Shown here in pieces: positions 42,893 to 55,200 of a stretch of 64,000 bases of DNA. This stretch comes from Lasiosphaeris hirsuta (taxonomy: Eukaryota > Ascomycota > Sordariomycetes > Sordariales > Lasiosphaeriaceae), in assembly GCA_030549175.1 (NCBI GenBank), contig JAUKUA010000004.1, positions 5,208,001-5,272,000 on the forward strand, given 5' to 3'. Each line of letters begins with the position of its first letter. Position 1 is the stretch's first letter. Made by a program: the position numbers and the translations under genes. Below the pieces are notes generated by a model, which was given only the letters and a program-made list of their open reading frames with translations, was not told the origin of the DNA and ran no database searches.

Positions 42893-43436
42893 GCGTGTAC
42901 TTGGCGATCGGGTTCCGCTCTGCTATGGGCCTGTCAGTTTTTTTGTTTCTGCCGCTTCAAACACATGTCCCGCTTGGGTACTTACCTCTGAGCTCATACC
43001 TACCTCCTCCAATATACCCCCCCCCCCCCTCCCCAACCTCAAGTAATACAGCCTGCATTAGACAGAACCAGGGAACGCCTTGTTTGAACTCAATTTTCCT
43101 TTTGCTGCTCGTTTTCCTCGCGGCGCGGATTGTATCTAGTCCCACCTCCGTACCAGACAAAGCATACAAGACACACTCCATCTGCTCCGTGGCTCGGCGG
43201 CATCACCCAGCTCCCTCCCTCCGCCCTCGGCACTGGACGTGAAATATAAAATCTTTTCATATCCATCATTCTAGCCCCATCTCCTGATTTGGGGGTTGTA
43301 ATATTCGCTCTCTTGTCTCCATGATACATGGGCGAGCCCTCTCTACACTTTTGCCTCGAGACAATCGGCGGCAACAAATCCCGGGAAAAAGGAACACGGC
43401 TAGCCCTCAAACTCCAAACATTGCCATTTCCCCTGG
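42893..43436. other. convergent 3' flanks
   Basis: An AT/C-rich interval between two convergent genes with a C13 run at 43017-43029. No gene is seen. Confidence 0.6.
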
Positions 43437-44900
43437 TCATACCGCGTCAGGTAGCCTGACGGCAATGTCTCCCGACTGCGTAATGTAGCGTACCCAAGGC
43501 AGCGAGGGGTATTGCAGCTGGATAACCATTAGCATGCCATCCTGCCACGAGATGAAGAGAAACATACCTTTGGCTCTGTGATCTTGAGGTAGCGCACCTG
43601 GATACCACTCGTCGTAAAGTACGGAATCTCAAACTTGACCTGGATCGGCCTCTTGGCGCCCTTACCCGGCGCGCCGACACCGCCCATGCTACCGCCAAAG
43701 CCACCCGTCATACCGCCGCCGTGCTCGTCGTCGCCGCGGACGCTAGGGAGGCCTAGCTCGGCACGCATGAGGAACTCCTTGCCGCCGCCAAATTGCTTGA
43801 TCTTCCACACAATGGCGCTCTGCTCGGGGGCGTAGTGGACGTTGCCGACGTTGGTGCGGAAGCGGGGCGTGTCGGCGTCGTCGGGTACGGGCACAATAAT
43901 CTCAACGTTGTTGGCGGTGCTGCGGCGCTTGAACTGGGCGCGCGCCTTGAGCATGTACTCGATACGCGAGCCGCTGTGGGACTCGACTACGCACTCGACC
44001 CAGATGAGCGGCTTGACCTGCGTATTGAGGCGGTACGACATAAGCTCGAACTCGCCGTCGGGCGGGATGAAGCTGATGGTCCGGTCGTTCTCGAAGCGCG
44101 ACAGCCGCACGCACTGGTGGAACTTGACGTCCTCCATCTCAATGGCCTTGCCGCGCGTCGTCCGCCCCGTCGTCTCGAACATGACCTTGTCGTTGAGCCC
44201 CAGCCGTAGCTCGGGCATACCCGACAGATAGCACTTCATCTTGATAGCCCCCAGGATCTCGGACCGCAGCACGTTGCCGTTGGACGCGACCAGCAGGTTG
44301 AGCGACTCGACCACATCGAGGAAGACCTCGTTCTTGCGATACCGGATACCCTCAGATCGCCACGAAACGGCATTCGTAACGGCGATAGGCGGCCGTGCCT
44401 GGATCTCCAGCTTGTGCGACTCTTGGGTGATGTACTCCTGCAGGATCTTGGACTCGGTTGTCTGGGGGTATCCAAAATCCATCATCTCGTCAAGCAGCTC
44501 GTAGATAACGACAAAGTTGTCGCGGATGGACTCCTCCTCGAGGGCCTTGAAGTACTCGGTAAAGACCTCGACGACTTTGTGGAGGAAGAGCAGGATCTCG
44601 GCGGCGTTTGTGTTTCGTTTTGTGAGGGCGAGGAGGTAGAGGTTGTTGTGCCTAATGTAGAGGTACTGCAGACCAGTTTAGCTACTGCGCACTGAGCCGC
44701 GCACTGCACGGGGCGGGGAAGGCAGCGCGTACGTTGATGCCCTCATGGGAGAAGCATGGCGGGACAGCCGAGGACTCCTCCTCGGCCTCGCTGAGCAGGA
44801 CGGGGAACTTCTCGACGGCGGACATGGGGATGTCTCCACGGTAGTTGCGCGCGAGGAGGGTCTTGCCTTTGAGGTCGAGGAAGAAGAGGGCGGACGCCAT
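43437..44900 (-). CDS. apm1: AP-1 clathrin adaptor complex medium (mu) subunit
   Basis: Three exons, 44900-44733, 44665-43568 and 43517-43437; 448 residues, the usual length for mu1. The N-terminal longin-like domain starts MASALFFLDLKGKTLLARNYRGDIP and continues YLYIRHNNLYLLALTKRNTNAAEILLFLHKV (~57-90), then LLDEMMDFGYPQTTESKILQEYI (~118-140). The mu-homology domain, which binds YxxPhi sorting signals, begins at SWRSEGIRYRKNEVFLDVVE (~160) and runs through LGLNDKVMFE, VKFHQCVRLSRFENDRTISFIPPDGEFELMSYR and ITEP. The last exon gives LQYPSLPWVRYITQSGDIAVRLPDAV, the standard C-terminus. The protein acts with gamma, beta and sigma subunits on clathrin vesicles at the trans-Golgi and endosomes. 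A Gly-rich insert (GDDEHGGGMTGGFGGSMGG, ~385) is usual for filamentous fungi. Confidence 0.95.
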
Positions 44901-47845
44901 GGCGACGGTCGGGCTGGTGAGCGGTGGGCGGTGGTTGTTGGGTTCGGGAATCGGGAATCCGAGATCGGGAACTGAGGTTGGCGCAGAGGCCAGAGGGGTG
45001 CGATCTCAGGGCGTTAGGTCATGTGTCGCGGGGGACCAGGCCGTCGCAGTTGTTGTTGATGTGGCTGAGGATGGAGCCAGCGTGTGCGCGCCAATTGTGT
45101 CGTGGATGGCAGCTCTCGAGATTCAAGATCGTGGGCGGATGTCGGATGGCAGATGGCAGATGGCACCACTAAATCTCACCGCACCGAAATGCTAAATGCC
45201 ACTTGCAGTGACGGCGATGCTCTCAAAACGCACAGGCCACCCAGTGCTCTTGCCAGCCGCCAGCGCTCTCCCCACCTCTCGCTTCTGCCTTGTCCTCCCG
45301 CTGCCCGCTGTCCAACCCCACTTCAGCTGGGGCCGGCCCAAGGCCAAACGTGACGCCGGCTGCCAGTGTGGGCTCTCAGAGCTCGGACCACCCGTCTTCA
45401 TTCTACTATTTCACGTCGGAAATTTTCCGCCTTCCAACCTTCCTCTCTTCTCTTCAACGCGTCCACTAGACAGTGCAGTCCATCATGTACACAACCCGGG
45501 TCGACTTTTTGTCGGCCCCAATCGTGTCTCAGTTGATGCAAGCTTGCGATTTCGCGACGCGGAAAAGAAGGATTACTCCGCTACGGCACCATAAGAGCTG
45601 GCCTGGCATTGCACCCTTTGAGGTGCAGAATATGTTGCTTGGGCGGCGTCAGAGGCACCGAACATTTCACCATTCCATCATTGACTAGTCTGGATCACCA
45701 AACCTGTCCGCTACTCTAGCAGATGTCAGGCTTCCAAAACCAAGCCAATTCTTGCTTTGCCTTTGGTGACAGCTACGATTTATGTGTGCATCCGAATTTG
45801 GTGTGTCGGAAGGGGAAGCAAGCCACCACCGCTTCCACTTTCCCACAGAGCTCCGATTTCCGCATCAAGTCCGGATACAGCCTCGCCTAGGCTGCCGGTG
45901 CCGGCCGTGTGGACATGCGCGGTGATGCATAATTAGGCTTATCAGCGCCATTGTCTGCTAGATTAAACATGGCTGTGGGTTTGCTCTCTTGTCTGATCTA
46001 TTATGGTGTGCACAGGCAGTCTCGAGTTCGCGATGGATGGGTGCTTGGCAGCCAGCACCAATCAATTATCCACGTGATTGCGAATGGTATTCTCTTCCAA
46101 ACCTGCCTACACCGTCACATACATGCCAAAACCAGATAGGCACCCCTCGATGGCCTCCTTATCAAATGCCGGCGGCTGAGTCTCTGCGCTTTCCCGGCCC
46201 TCCCTCCCGTGTCTTGAAAGCGAACGGGCAACCGAATCAGCAGACGCCCAGGCGAAAAGGCGAGAAGGGGTTGAAAAAAAAGGAAGGAATTGGAGGGTTG
46301 GCACCTGGACAATTGCATGTGACGGTGGGGGAAAGGGAGAAAGACGTCTGGGGTTATGACAAAGCGCTGTCAAAGCCGAGCGGCTGATAAGCCGCCTGGT
46401 CCATCTCTGACACGTGCTTCTCACCTTGGGGACGGAACCTTGTCACCGACGCTCATGTCTCTGGTCGCGGCACATGCTGGCGCGAATAGCCTTTGGTCGG
46501 TGCATCATTTGAAGATGCGCTACAGAGGGTGGGATGCTCGTGATGTTGAGGATAAACGTGTTCAGCGGGTGCATCGTCTCGTCGGCGTTTTGACCCCGCA
46601 GCCTTCAAAAGGACAAGAGCAGATTGAGCATGAGCATGTGGCTCGATCTGCGCGTGTATCCACGGAAGGTGAGGGGGTCCATCCATTCCGTCCCCAACGC
46701 AACCCAAAATCCATTGCATGTGCTGCTCATCCAGGGTCGTCCCGTCTCCCGGGGTCTCGCCGCAGAGCAGGGCAATCAGAAAGCCCGAGTTGTCCAGCAC
46801 ACCCGACATGGACCCACGATGCCGCCCCTCCCGAGCCTTGTGCTGTGTACCTTGGCTGGTGACATCTGAGTGTTGGAAGGAGAGGAGCCGCCACAATAGA
46901 CCAGTGACTGCCTGCCATCTATCAATCAACACTACACTAGAATAGTGAACAGTTGGGACAGCAGACAGTTGGATAAACGGCCCTGGTCTGTGAAGCCTCG
47001 GGCTCTGCGGCGGGAGGGCGCCTGACCTCAGTGTGACATCCCGAAATGGTGGTTAGGCGGAATGCCCAGCTGGCAGCTAGGCGTTGGGCCCAGTAGCGAT
47101 CGAGGATAGACTGACTGGTTTCTGCGCAGTGGCGTTGGTAGCGGGAGGTAGAGGTAGGCGCGACTGGCTGCTTGGGACTTGGGGTGCCTGTTGGGGGGTG
47201 CTTGGGGCATCGATCTGGCTGAGGCGCTCCTTCCATTTCCATGCCGCCTGTCCCTCTCCATCGTCGACTGCACGTTTCGTCCTTTTCTCTCTCTATCCTC
47301 CCGTGTCCTGTATCTGTCCGTATCCTCCTGCGCGGCACGGCAAGAGACCACAAGCCAGCGCCTCTGCCAATTGCAATGGTGTATTGGCCTGCCTTCTATC
47401 CTTACTTTTCTTGTGATCAGCCACAAAAGCGTCGGCCCAAGACATCAGCATCGGCTTGCTAGATCCTTGTGCATCCTCTGGGCGCTTGTGAGTTTGTGCA
47501 CCGTACTTAATCCTGCGACTATCCGCAGACGGCGAGTGGTCCAGCGATCCTATCCGGTTCCCGTCCTCGACCTCTGCACTGCACACCACACCACAACATA
47601 CGAAGAAGCCCAGGCTACCAAAAAGAAGCGAGGCGAAGCCCACTCTATCCACTTCTACAATAGAGTTATCGGAACACGACGTTGGAACGACGTTGAACGG
47701 ACTGGCCCCATACCGCTAAGGTCGAGTCTGCCGCAAATGACGACGCCCCAACAGCGACTCCGCTGCCTCTCGTTACAAACACCGCGGCGGACAGGGTAGA
47801 ATCTAGTCACCACGACGGGTGCAGCGGGCACAGTTGGCTAGCAGC
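44901..47845. other. divergent intergenic region apm1 / opi1
   Basis: Nearly 3 kb between two divergently transcribed housekeeping genes. No ORF shows a domain. The right ~600 bases are rich in C/T and TCTC words, as in long fungal 5' leaders, and probably contain the opi1 leader with several short uORFs. No RNA gene is recognised. Confidence 0.5.
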
Positions 47846-49923
47846 ATGGAGCGCAATCACATGTCGTTTCGTTCAACAGCATACCCAGCGCACCCACCTC
47901 CACGGCCGTCGCATCCACCGCAGGACCTGCACGGCGAAAGCAAACAATTGCCGACTCAGATGGTGAGTGCCCATTTTAACCTGCCCATGCCCATCTGCGC
48001 TGACCGCGAACTCGTCGACAATGCAGGCGCCTCCTCAGTACCACCTCCGCCAGCCCAGCCTTTCGGACGACCGCGACCGGGACCGCGACCGGGACCGCGA
48101 CCGCGACCATGATCGCCGGACTGTCTTGAGTCAGAAGCCGTCGCCAACGCTGCCTCCGGCTCCGGCCCCGGCCGCGGCCCCTGCGCACAGCCAACACACC
48201 CCGCGCGACGCCGTGCCATCATTCCCCGACACCCCCACGACCGAACTCCCCCCAATCCAGTCGCCCTACGAGAGAAACACATCGCCATCCAACCACACAC
48301 TGCCATCGCTGTCCTCGGTGACGAGTGGCCTGCAACAGCCATCTCCCGAACCGCGAGCTGCCATCACACACTGGCCCAGTCTCAACCCGTACACGGTCTA
48401 CTACACCCCGAGTCATGTGCAGCTCGCGGACCCGCCCCAGCGCCCAGACGTTGAGATGAACTCGGCGTCACCCGATCGCTACTATGATCGCAGGTCAGCG
48501 AGCGTGAGCTTGGACGATCCCGACGTTAGGATGGCCGCGGAGGCGTTGGGCGATCTTAGAGCAGGTGCGTCGCACGGCTGATGTTTCTGGCTGAGACACG
48601 GGTCGACCTCCTTTTCGACACGCTGCTAATCAAGTGCTAGACTTCGTATCATCACCTCCCCACCGCAGCACTCCGTTGCCTGGCACTCCACGAGACCACC
48701 AGATGGCATCCTCGCCACGAGACAGCGCGAGTGAGCACTCGAAGCCTGAGCCGCTACTGTCGCTCATCACCGCGTCTCACCCCCTGTTAGCCACCACGAT
48801 TGAGGGTGCCACTTCGGCCTACAACCATGGCAAGAACTTTTCCCCCCACCTTAAGATGGGTGCCGAATATATCGAGGACTACCTTACCCCTGTTGCCAAG
48901 GTAGTAGGAACTGTCGGGCGCCAGACCGGCCTCGAAACCGGTGTTAGGTACATATTTCGCAGATCTTCTCTGCAAAGCAGGAAACATCAAGTAGCCAACG
49001 ACTCCGAGACCGACGATCGTGGTAACTACAAGAGACGGAAGGCGAGGCCGAGCGATAAGGAGAAGGAGGCACTCGACCGGGGGTTCCCTGATGCTATCAG
49101 CCAGAGTAGGGACCGGCGGACATCCGTCAGCACAGTTGACACACTCCCTGCTTACGATGACTTCAAGTCCCCGGCGTATAGCGAGGCTGTCGAGGTACAG
49201 GCGCCTACACGGCCCGGCTCCAGCACCTCGATTGGCGCGCATATCGCCGTTACAACGTCCAGCCTCACGATCGCGATAAGGGACGAAAGCCTTCGGAATC
49301 TCAAGTTCTGCCTCGAGATGCTGCGCCAAGGGAATACTTCTCTCAGTACCCTGGTGTCGAACCTGCAGGGTGTTATCGAGCAGCGTGACGCGGCGATGAG
49401 CAAGAGGGACGGAGACGATGACACAATGACGGATGCGCCCCCACAGGTTGGCGAGTTGACGGCGAGGATGGACAGGATAAAGAATGAGATCGTCATGAAG
49501 ATTGGCTCGGTGATGAAGATGGTCTCGAGCTACGCCGGCAGCGCACTCCCCGACAATGCCCGAGACATTGTCTACCGGCAGCTTTGGAGTTTGCCGAGGC
49601 GGTTCCACTTCCACCAAAGTCAAAACGCGTCGGGCCAGCCGAGAAGCGCGACAGACGAAGAGACAGTAACGAGGGAGGGGGCCAACAAGGTGCTACTCCT
49701 TGCCAATGAGTGTTTGGTGGTCATGTCTTCGGTTAGCGATGTGCTCGACAGAACCATCAAGAGCGCTGAAGAATGGTGCGCGGCAAAGGGCAACCATAGG
49801 AGCAATGATGGAGAGTCATCGAGTGACGCTAAAACAGCGCCACCTACAGCGCAATGGGCTACCACGGAAAGTCTGCCCGCTATTAGGGCCAACATGGATG
49901 ATGATACCCAAATGGTTAGCTAG
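47846..49923 (+). CDS. opi1: Opi1-family transcriptional regulator
   Basis: Three exons, 47846-47962, 48027-48564 and 48641-49923; 645 residues. Recognisable Opi1 family pattern: DDPDVRMAAEALGDLRADFVSSPP across the second junction, then PEPLLSLITASHPLLATTIEGATSAYNHGKNFSPHLKMGAEYIEDYLTPVAKVVGTVGRQTG (~250-310). Further on are SLRNLKFCLEMLRQGNTSLSTLVSNLQGVIEQRD (a helical, leucine-rich block) and GANKVLLLANECLVVMSSVSDVLDRTIKSAEEW. In yeast Opi1 represses INO1 and other phospholipid genes and is held at the ER by phosphatidic acid and Scs2. In filamentous fungi the role is inferred. The N-terminus is Pro-rich with a DDRDRDRDRDRDRDHDRR charged repeat (~52-70). KRRKARPSDKEKE is a likely nuclear signal and possible lipid-binding basic patch. 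Confidence 0.85.
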
Positions 49924-51012
49924 TTGCTAGAACGAATGACTCTTGGGAAAGATGATATGGGGCGAGAGACGATGGCGGACTGGATTGTACTGGACGCAGC
50001 TGGACCCAGGGAAAAAAAAGACATTAGAAAAAAATGGGGAGCGAGCAGACAAAAAAGGGGGCGGGGATGGCGAAGACTTTTGACTTTTTCTCTCAGCACA
50101 ACACGATACCACACATAAGTACACCTGTCACATGGCAAATTCATTGCACTGCACTGAGCGTACTCTTTTGTGGTTTTTTTTTTTTTTTAGCGCAACCCTC
50201 CATTGAAGGAAGTATCAAACTCATTTCCTTGGGCGCCGTTTTCATGTCTTTTGCTCGGCGCTTGTGTTGGTTGCTGTGAAATTCGCTTGAGAGGTAGGGG
50301 AAGTACAAGAGGGGCGGGCCACGGTGTGCTGAGCTGATGCTCATGATAAAGAGTTGACGAGACGAGAAGGTCAGCTGAGCTAGCAAGCCCATATTTTTTG
50401 CGTGCCATGAGCCTCCCTGGCCGTACATGCATACATCTTGTAGCTCATGCGTTTGTTACGACACAGGTGTCGCAGATTCGGGAAGCATGGCTTGATGTGT
50501 CAACTAGGTGATTAGAGGGTAGTGAGCATGGGCTGATCGAACGCGTTTTTAATATGTTGGGAGTATAGTCACAATGACGAGGGTCTGTTATGTTCCCTGT
50601 CCAGCCAGTCAGTGTATCAGCTCGGAACGTTACAGGTCTGGATAGGAAAAAATAAGTAAGGTATGTTTTGACGGATTAGAATAGGGGATTGGGGTCCTAG
50701 GGCGATTTTTGAAATCGGACAGTGTGACCACTACACCACTGGCCAAATTCTCTGCTCGTTATTTGGGCAGGGCGAAATTCTGGTCTATATATGGTCGATT
50801 TCATCTAATGCTTCTTTTTTGCAAGGTATTTCCCAGGGTTAGGGTTCTATCACTGGACGGGCCGTGGAGTCGTCGTCCTGGAGTCTTGGCGTCGTCGATT
50901 TTGGAGTCGTCTATCTTAACCAAACAAAGTCGCAGTCTCATTCTCATTGTCAAGGGGACCCATTCCCTCGTCCGGGAGTCCCTCGTCCGGGAGTCTCTCG
51001 TCACGAGACAAG
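49924..51012. other. intergenic with tRNA-like fragment
   Basis: The 3' flank of opi1 and the promoter of the HAD gene. It contains a tRNA-like remnant (50700-50755, minus) and, at 50967-50996, two tandem CTCGTCCGGGAGTC(C/T) units 16 bases before the HAD start codon. No protein gene. Confidence 0.5.
50700..50755 (-). pseudogene. tRNA-like 5' remnant
   Basis: The minus strand reads GGCCAGTGGTGTAGTGGTCA and continues CACTGTCCGATTTCAAAAATCG. The GTGTAGTGGTCAC part looks like a tRNA D-arm/A box, and CGATT...AATCG can form an anticodon-type stem. No B box (GGTTCGANTCC) or matching 3' acceptor strand follows. It is best read as a truncated tRNA pseudogene or tRNA-derived repeat end. Confidence 0.4.
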
Positions 51013-52129
51013 ATGCGCCGCATCCTGCCCCGTGACTTGCATCTGCGTCCTCTTGGGGAAATTACCAGATCATGGGCAAAGCTCGAAGCCGCAGAGTTAT
51101 CGCCGCCGAACCTGCTCGTGTGCTTCGACGCCTTCGGCACCCTGTTCCGCCCGCGCGAACCCATTGCTCAAACTTACCTGCGCAAGGCGCTCGAGTGCGG
51201 CGCACCGCCCGCCCAGCTCAACGTGGATCTCGTCAATAGCAGCTTCCGAGTCGCCTTCTCGCGCAACAGTGAGACCTACCCCAACTACGGCCGCGCCAGC
51301 GGCATGCGCACCAACGAGTGGTGGACCAAGGTCCGTCCCGTCCCCATCCCCAACCCTAACCCCCCTCCCGCCCGCTCACCCCGGCCGGCAGGTCATCCAC
51401 GACACCTTCCGCCCGCTCCTCGCCCCGCACGACACGGTCCCGGTGGACCTCGCGCCCAAGCTCTTCGCCCATTTCGCCACCGACGCCGGCTACCTCCCGG
51501 CCGCCACCCCGCTGCCCAGCCTCCTCGCCGCCCTGCGTCCGCCCCGCCCCGGCGGCGGCCCCCGCGTCGTCACCGGCGTGCTGACCAACTCAGACGACCG
51601 CGTCCCTGGCATCCTAGCATCGCTCCGCGTGCGCGTCAGCCCGCTGCGCGCCGGCTTCACCCCGCCGCCCGACGAGATCGCCGCGCACCGCCCGTGTCAC
51701 GTTGACTTTTGCGCCCTGTCATATGACGTGGGGGCTACCAAGCCGGACCCGGGCGTGTTCCGCGCCGCCGAGGGCCTGGCGGCGGCGGCGGTGACGGCGG
51801 GGGAGGGGGAGCAGGATGGTCTGGGCCGGTGGACGGGCGGGAAGTGGGAGGGGATGGCGCGGGATTGGGTCATCGGGGATTGGGTCCGGGTGTATGTGGG
51901 GGATGAGAAGGGGAAGGATGTGAAGGGCGCGCTGGCGGCTGGGTGGAATGCTGTGCTCATTGACCCCGAGGGCACGAGCGGCATCGTGAAGGGGCTTGGG
52001 GATGGACATCTGCGGCGCCTGTCCGAGTGCTTCGCGTGGCCGGCGGTTTTGGCCGCTGGTGGGGAAGAGCCGGTTGTGCTGAGGGCGAAGAGCTTGTCGG
52101 ATGTGCTGAAGTGGCTGGCGCCGTCTTGA
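51013..52129 (+). CDS. HAD-superfamily hydrolase (HDHD3/haloacid dehalogenase-like)
   Basis: Two exons, 51013-51330 and 51392-52129; 351 residues. HAD motif I is CFDAFGTLFRPRE with nucleophile D39; the second residue of the pair is Phe (DAFGT), as in dehalogenase-type members, not the DxD of phosphatases. Motif II is VLTNSDD, motif III is ATKPDPGVF with the lysine, and motif IV is VRVYVGDEKGKDVKGALAAGWNAVLI. The cap region between motifs I and II fits the helical C1 type. The substrate is unknown. The 61-nt intron has donor GTCCGT (weak) and acceptor CCGGCAG; frame and motif continuity support it. The ATG at 51013 is chosen because upstream in-frame sequence lacks an ATG and holds the tandem repeat. 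Confidence 0.85.
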
Positions 52130-52276
52130 ACAGGCAAGTGACTCGGACATTCTTTGTTCAATAGCATGTACCAAGGGAAGAGAACCATCATGTATTCATT
52201 TCTACCAAATAACCAACATCCAAAACATCAAATCCATCATGCAAGTTTCCGTCCATGTTTGCGTAGCAACCGTCGT

Positions 52277-55200
52277 CTAAATCAGCGAATTCGGACCAGT
52301 ACTCGTCTCCCATGTGTATGTCGTGACCGTAGTGTTGTCGTCAATCAGGTTGAGCGCGTTCTCCTGCCCAATCTGCTCCATCATGGCCTGCGTCTGCGCA
52401 GCCCTGAGCGTCTCGGCATCCGCCTGCTCCGTCGCCATCTGGTTCAGCTCCATTTCTCCCCCGTACCCCTCTCCGTCATACCCTTCGCCCCCATACCCTT
52501 CGCCCCCATAACCCTCTCCACCGTATCCTTCTCCGCCATATCCCTCCCCTCCATACCCCTCCCCTCCATACCCCTCCCCTCCATACTCCCCACCATCATA
52601 CTCCCCGCCCTCCTCATAGTACCCCCCCCATCCTCATACTCCCCCCCTCCAAAATCCGCATCATCACCCCCACCAATGTCCTCACCTCCATCCCCCCCGC
52701 CGAAATCCCCATCCCCGAAATCCCCCGTCAGCGCTCCCGCCAGCAGCTTGATCCCTACCGCGGCCGCCACGCCGCCACCGAGGCCAAACATCTTCTTCTT
52801 GTTGGACTGCTTCTTAACAGCGGCGGCCGTGGCGGCGGCTGCCGCCCGTGTCGGCTGTCCCCCGCCGCCCCGGCCGCGACCCCGGCCTCGGATCATGCCA
52901 CCGCCGCGTCCGTTGGGCGCGATGCCGCGCGTATCGGTGCCGGTGGGTTGGCCGGTGGGTTGGGGTTGGGGTTGGTAGGCTTGGTACTGCTGCTGCTGTT
53001 GAGGTTGGGGTTGTTGCTGCGGGGGAATCCCCTGGCTTATCGACCCCCTATGCACCATCCCGCCCTGGACGCCGATGGGAGACTGGGGCTGGCCGGGGTT
53101 TTGCGGTTGTTGCTGGCCTTGATACGGCTGCTGCTGGCCCTGCTGCTGCTGCTGCTGCTGCTGCACCGAATACGCCTGGTATTGATGCGGCTGTGGGTTC
53201 CCTTGGTCCCCGGCACCGGCTCCGGACTGGTTGTTGATAAGAGACTGAGGAGCGTTGGCGACTTGCTGATTTTGTTGGTTGGGGGAGGGCTGTTGTCCAT
53301 GGTACGGCTGCCGCTGGGCCTGCTGTTGCTCCTGGGAAGGCTGGAAGGCCTGGTACTGCTGCTGCGGTTGCTGTTGTTGCTGCGGGCTCCCTTGGGGATC
53401 CGTGGGGTTGGAAACGGTCCTCTGCGCATCTCCAGCCTGCCCGCCTGCGGGAGACTGAGGCGAGCTAACATTGTGGATAGCTTGCTGCTGCCCTTGTGGT
53501 TGGAAGGCCTGGTATTGCTGCTGAGGCTGTTGTTGCTGAGGCTGTTGTTGCTGAAGGCTTCCCTGGTCTGTACCCCTTTGCACAGCCCCGACCTGCGTAG
53601 CAACGGGCGTCTGAGGCGAGCTGCTGCCATGGCTAGCATGCTGCTGTTGCGGAGACGGAGACTGCGGCTGTCCCGGATGCTGTCCCTGGGTTGGCTGGAA
53701 CGCTTGGTACTGTTGCGGTGGTGGGCTTCCTTGGTGCGTGGGCACAGTCCCGGCTTGGGTAGCCACCGGCGACTGGGACGGTACGATCGTGCTTTGCTGA
53801 GGCTGCTGTGGAGGTTGCGGCTGCTGCTGCTGCTGCTGAGGATACTGGGACTGCTGGTTCTGCGGCTGCTGTTGTACCAGCTGCTGAGGTTGTTGTTGTA
53901 CCTGCACCTGCGCCTGCGCTTGCACTTGCTGCTGTTGCGATGGCTGTTGGGGTTGCTGCTGGAGCTTCTGTGCTTGCTGCTGTGCTTGCTGTTGTACCTG
54001 TTGCTGAGGCGGCTGCTGAGGCGGCTGCCGAGGCGGCTGCTGACCCTGCTGGGGATACGGAGGCTGTTGAGCCTGCGGCTGCGGCTGTGGGCTGTTGGTG
54101 CCGCTGCTTTGCGGAGCATAATACGGCTGCGCCGGACCGCTGTTTCTAGCATCCCATTGCGGCTGCTGCGCGCCAGACGGGGTCCTTTGCGGTGCTCCCC
54201 AGCTTGCTTGAGCTTGTCCTTGGGCAGGTCCCGGAATAGGGGTTGGATTCTGAGCGCCAGTTAGATGAGCGGGCCAACCCTGCGGTTGAGCCTGTTGAGG
54301 TCTTTGAGGCTGCTGTTGCTGAAGTTGCTGAGGTTGCTGTTGCTGTTGCTGCATGTGCTGCTGCTGCTGCTGAGGCATCCGCTGAGGTTGTTGCTGCTGA
54401 GGCTGCTGTCCATAGCCAGGCTGCGGAATCCCACCCTGAGCAGCGGGAGGCCAGGTTGGCTGGGAATGTAGCTGAGGTTGGACCTGGTGCCGAGCCTGGA
54501 CTTGGACCGGAACGTGACCCTGAGCGTGCGGATTCCCCGGCCATTGTGCCTGAACCTGTCCCGGCGCTGCACCAGGAGCGCCTGTAGGACTCCAAGCTGG
54601 CTGCTGTAGCTGCTGCCCGGCTGGTCGTTGTCCCTGAGCATTAGGCCAAGTCTGAACCTGCTGAGCTCCTTGCTGACCAGCCTGTACCATGCCAGCTGGT
54701 TGCTGAGGATTCCACTGCTGCTGCTGCTGCTGCCCTCCATACGCCTGCCCCTGAACCGCCCCCCTCCCGGTCCATACCCCGCTTGCACCCCCTGAGCCGG
54801 CCCATACCCTCCACCCGGCACAGCCCCATACCCCTGAGCACCTCCGGGCTTCGGCCTCGGCGTGCCCGCAGCCGCCGCCTGCGCACTGTTGGTCGCACTC
54901 TTGATGGCCCCGCCCAACCGCGTCGCCGTCTTCTTACTCCACTTCCCCACCGTGTCCCGCGTCTCCTTGCTAAACACCGAGTTAGCAAAGTCGCCCAGCT
55001 TCTGGCCGCCCGGGAACGGCGCGGCCGTGGGCGGACGACCCCCCGGGCCGTAGTTGGGCGGGGCCGGGAAGGCGTAGTGCGGAGCCGGGCTGCCGCCGTA
55101 CGGGGGGACGGATGGGGTGGAAGGGATGGCGGAAGGGTTGACTGCGGGGTAGATTCCGCCTGGGGCGGCGGGGTTGGGGTAGGTGGATGGCTTCGCTGGG

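Noticed and set aside
47179..47799. 206-codon ORF in front of opi1
   Set aside because: Pyrimidine-rich leader-type sequence with Ser/Leu/Arg translation and no domain; more likely untranslated leader.
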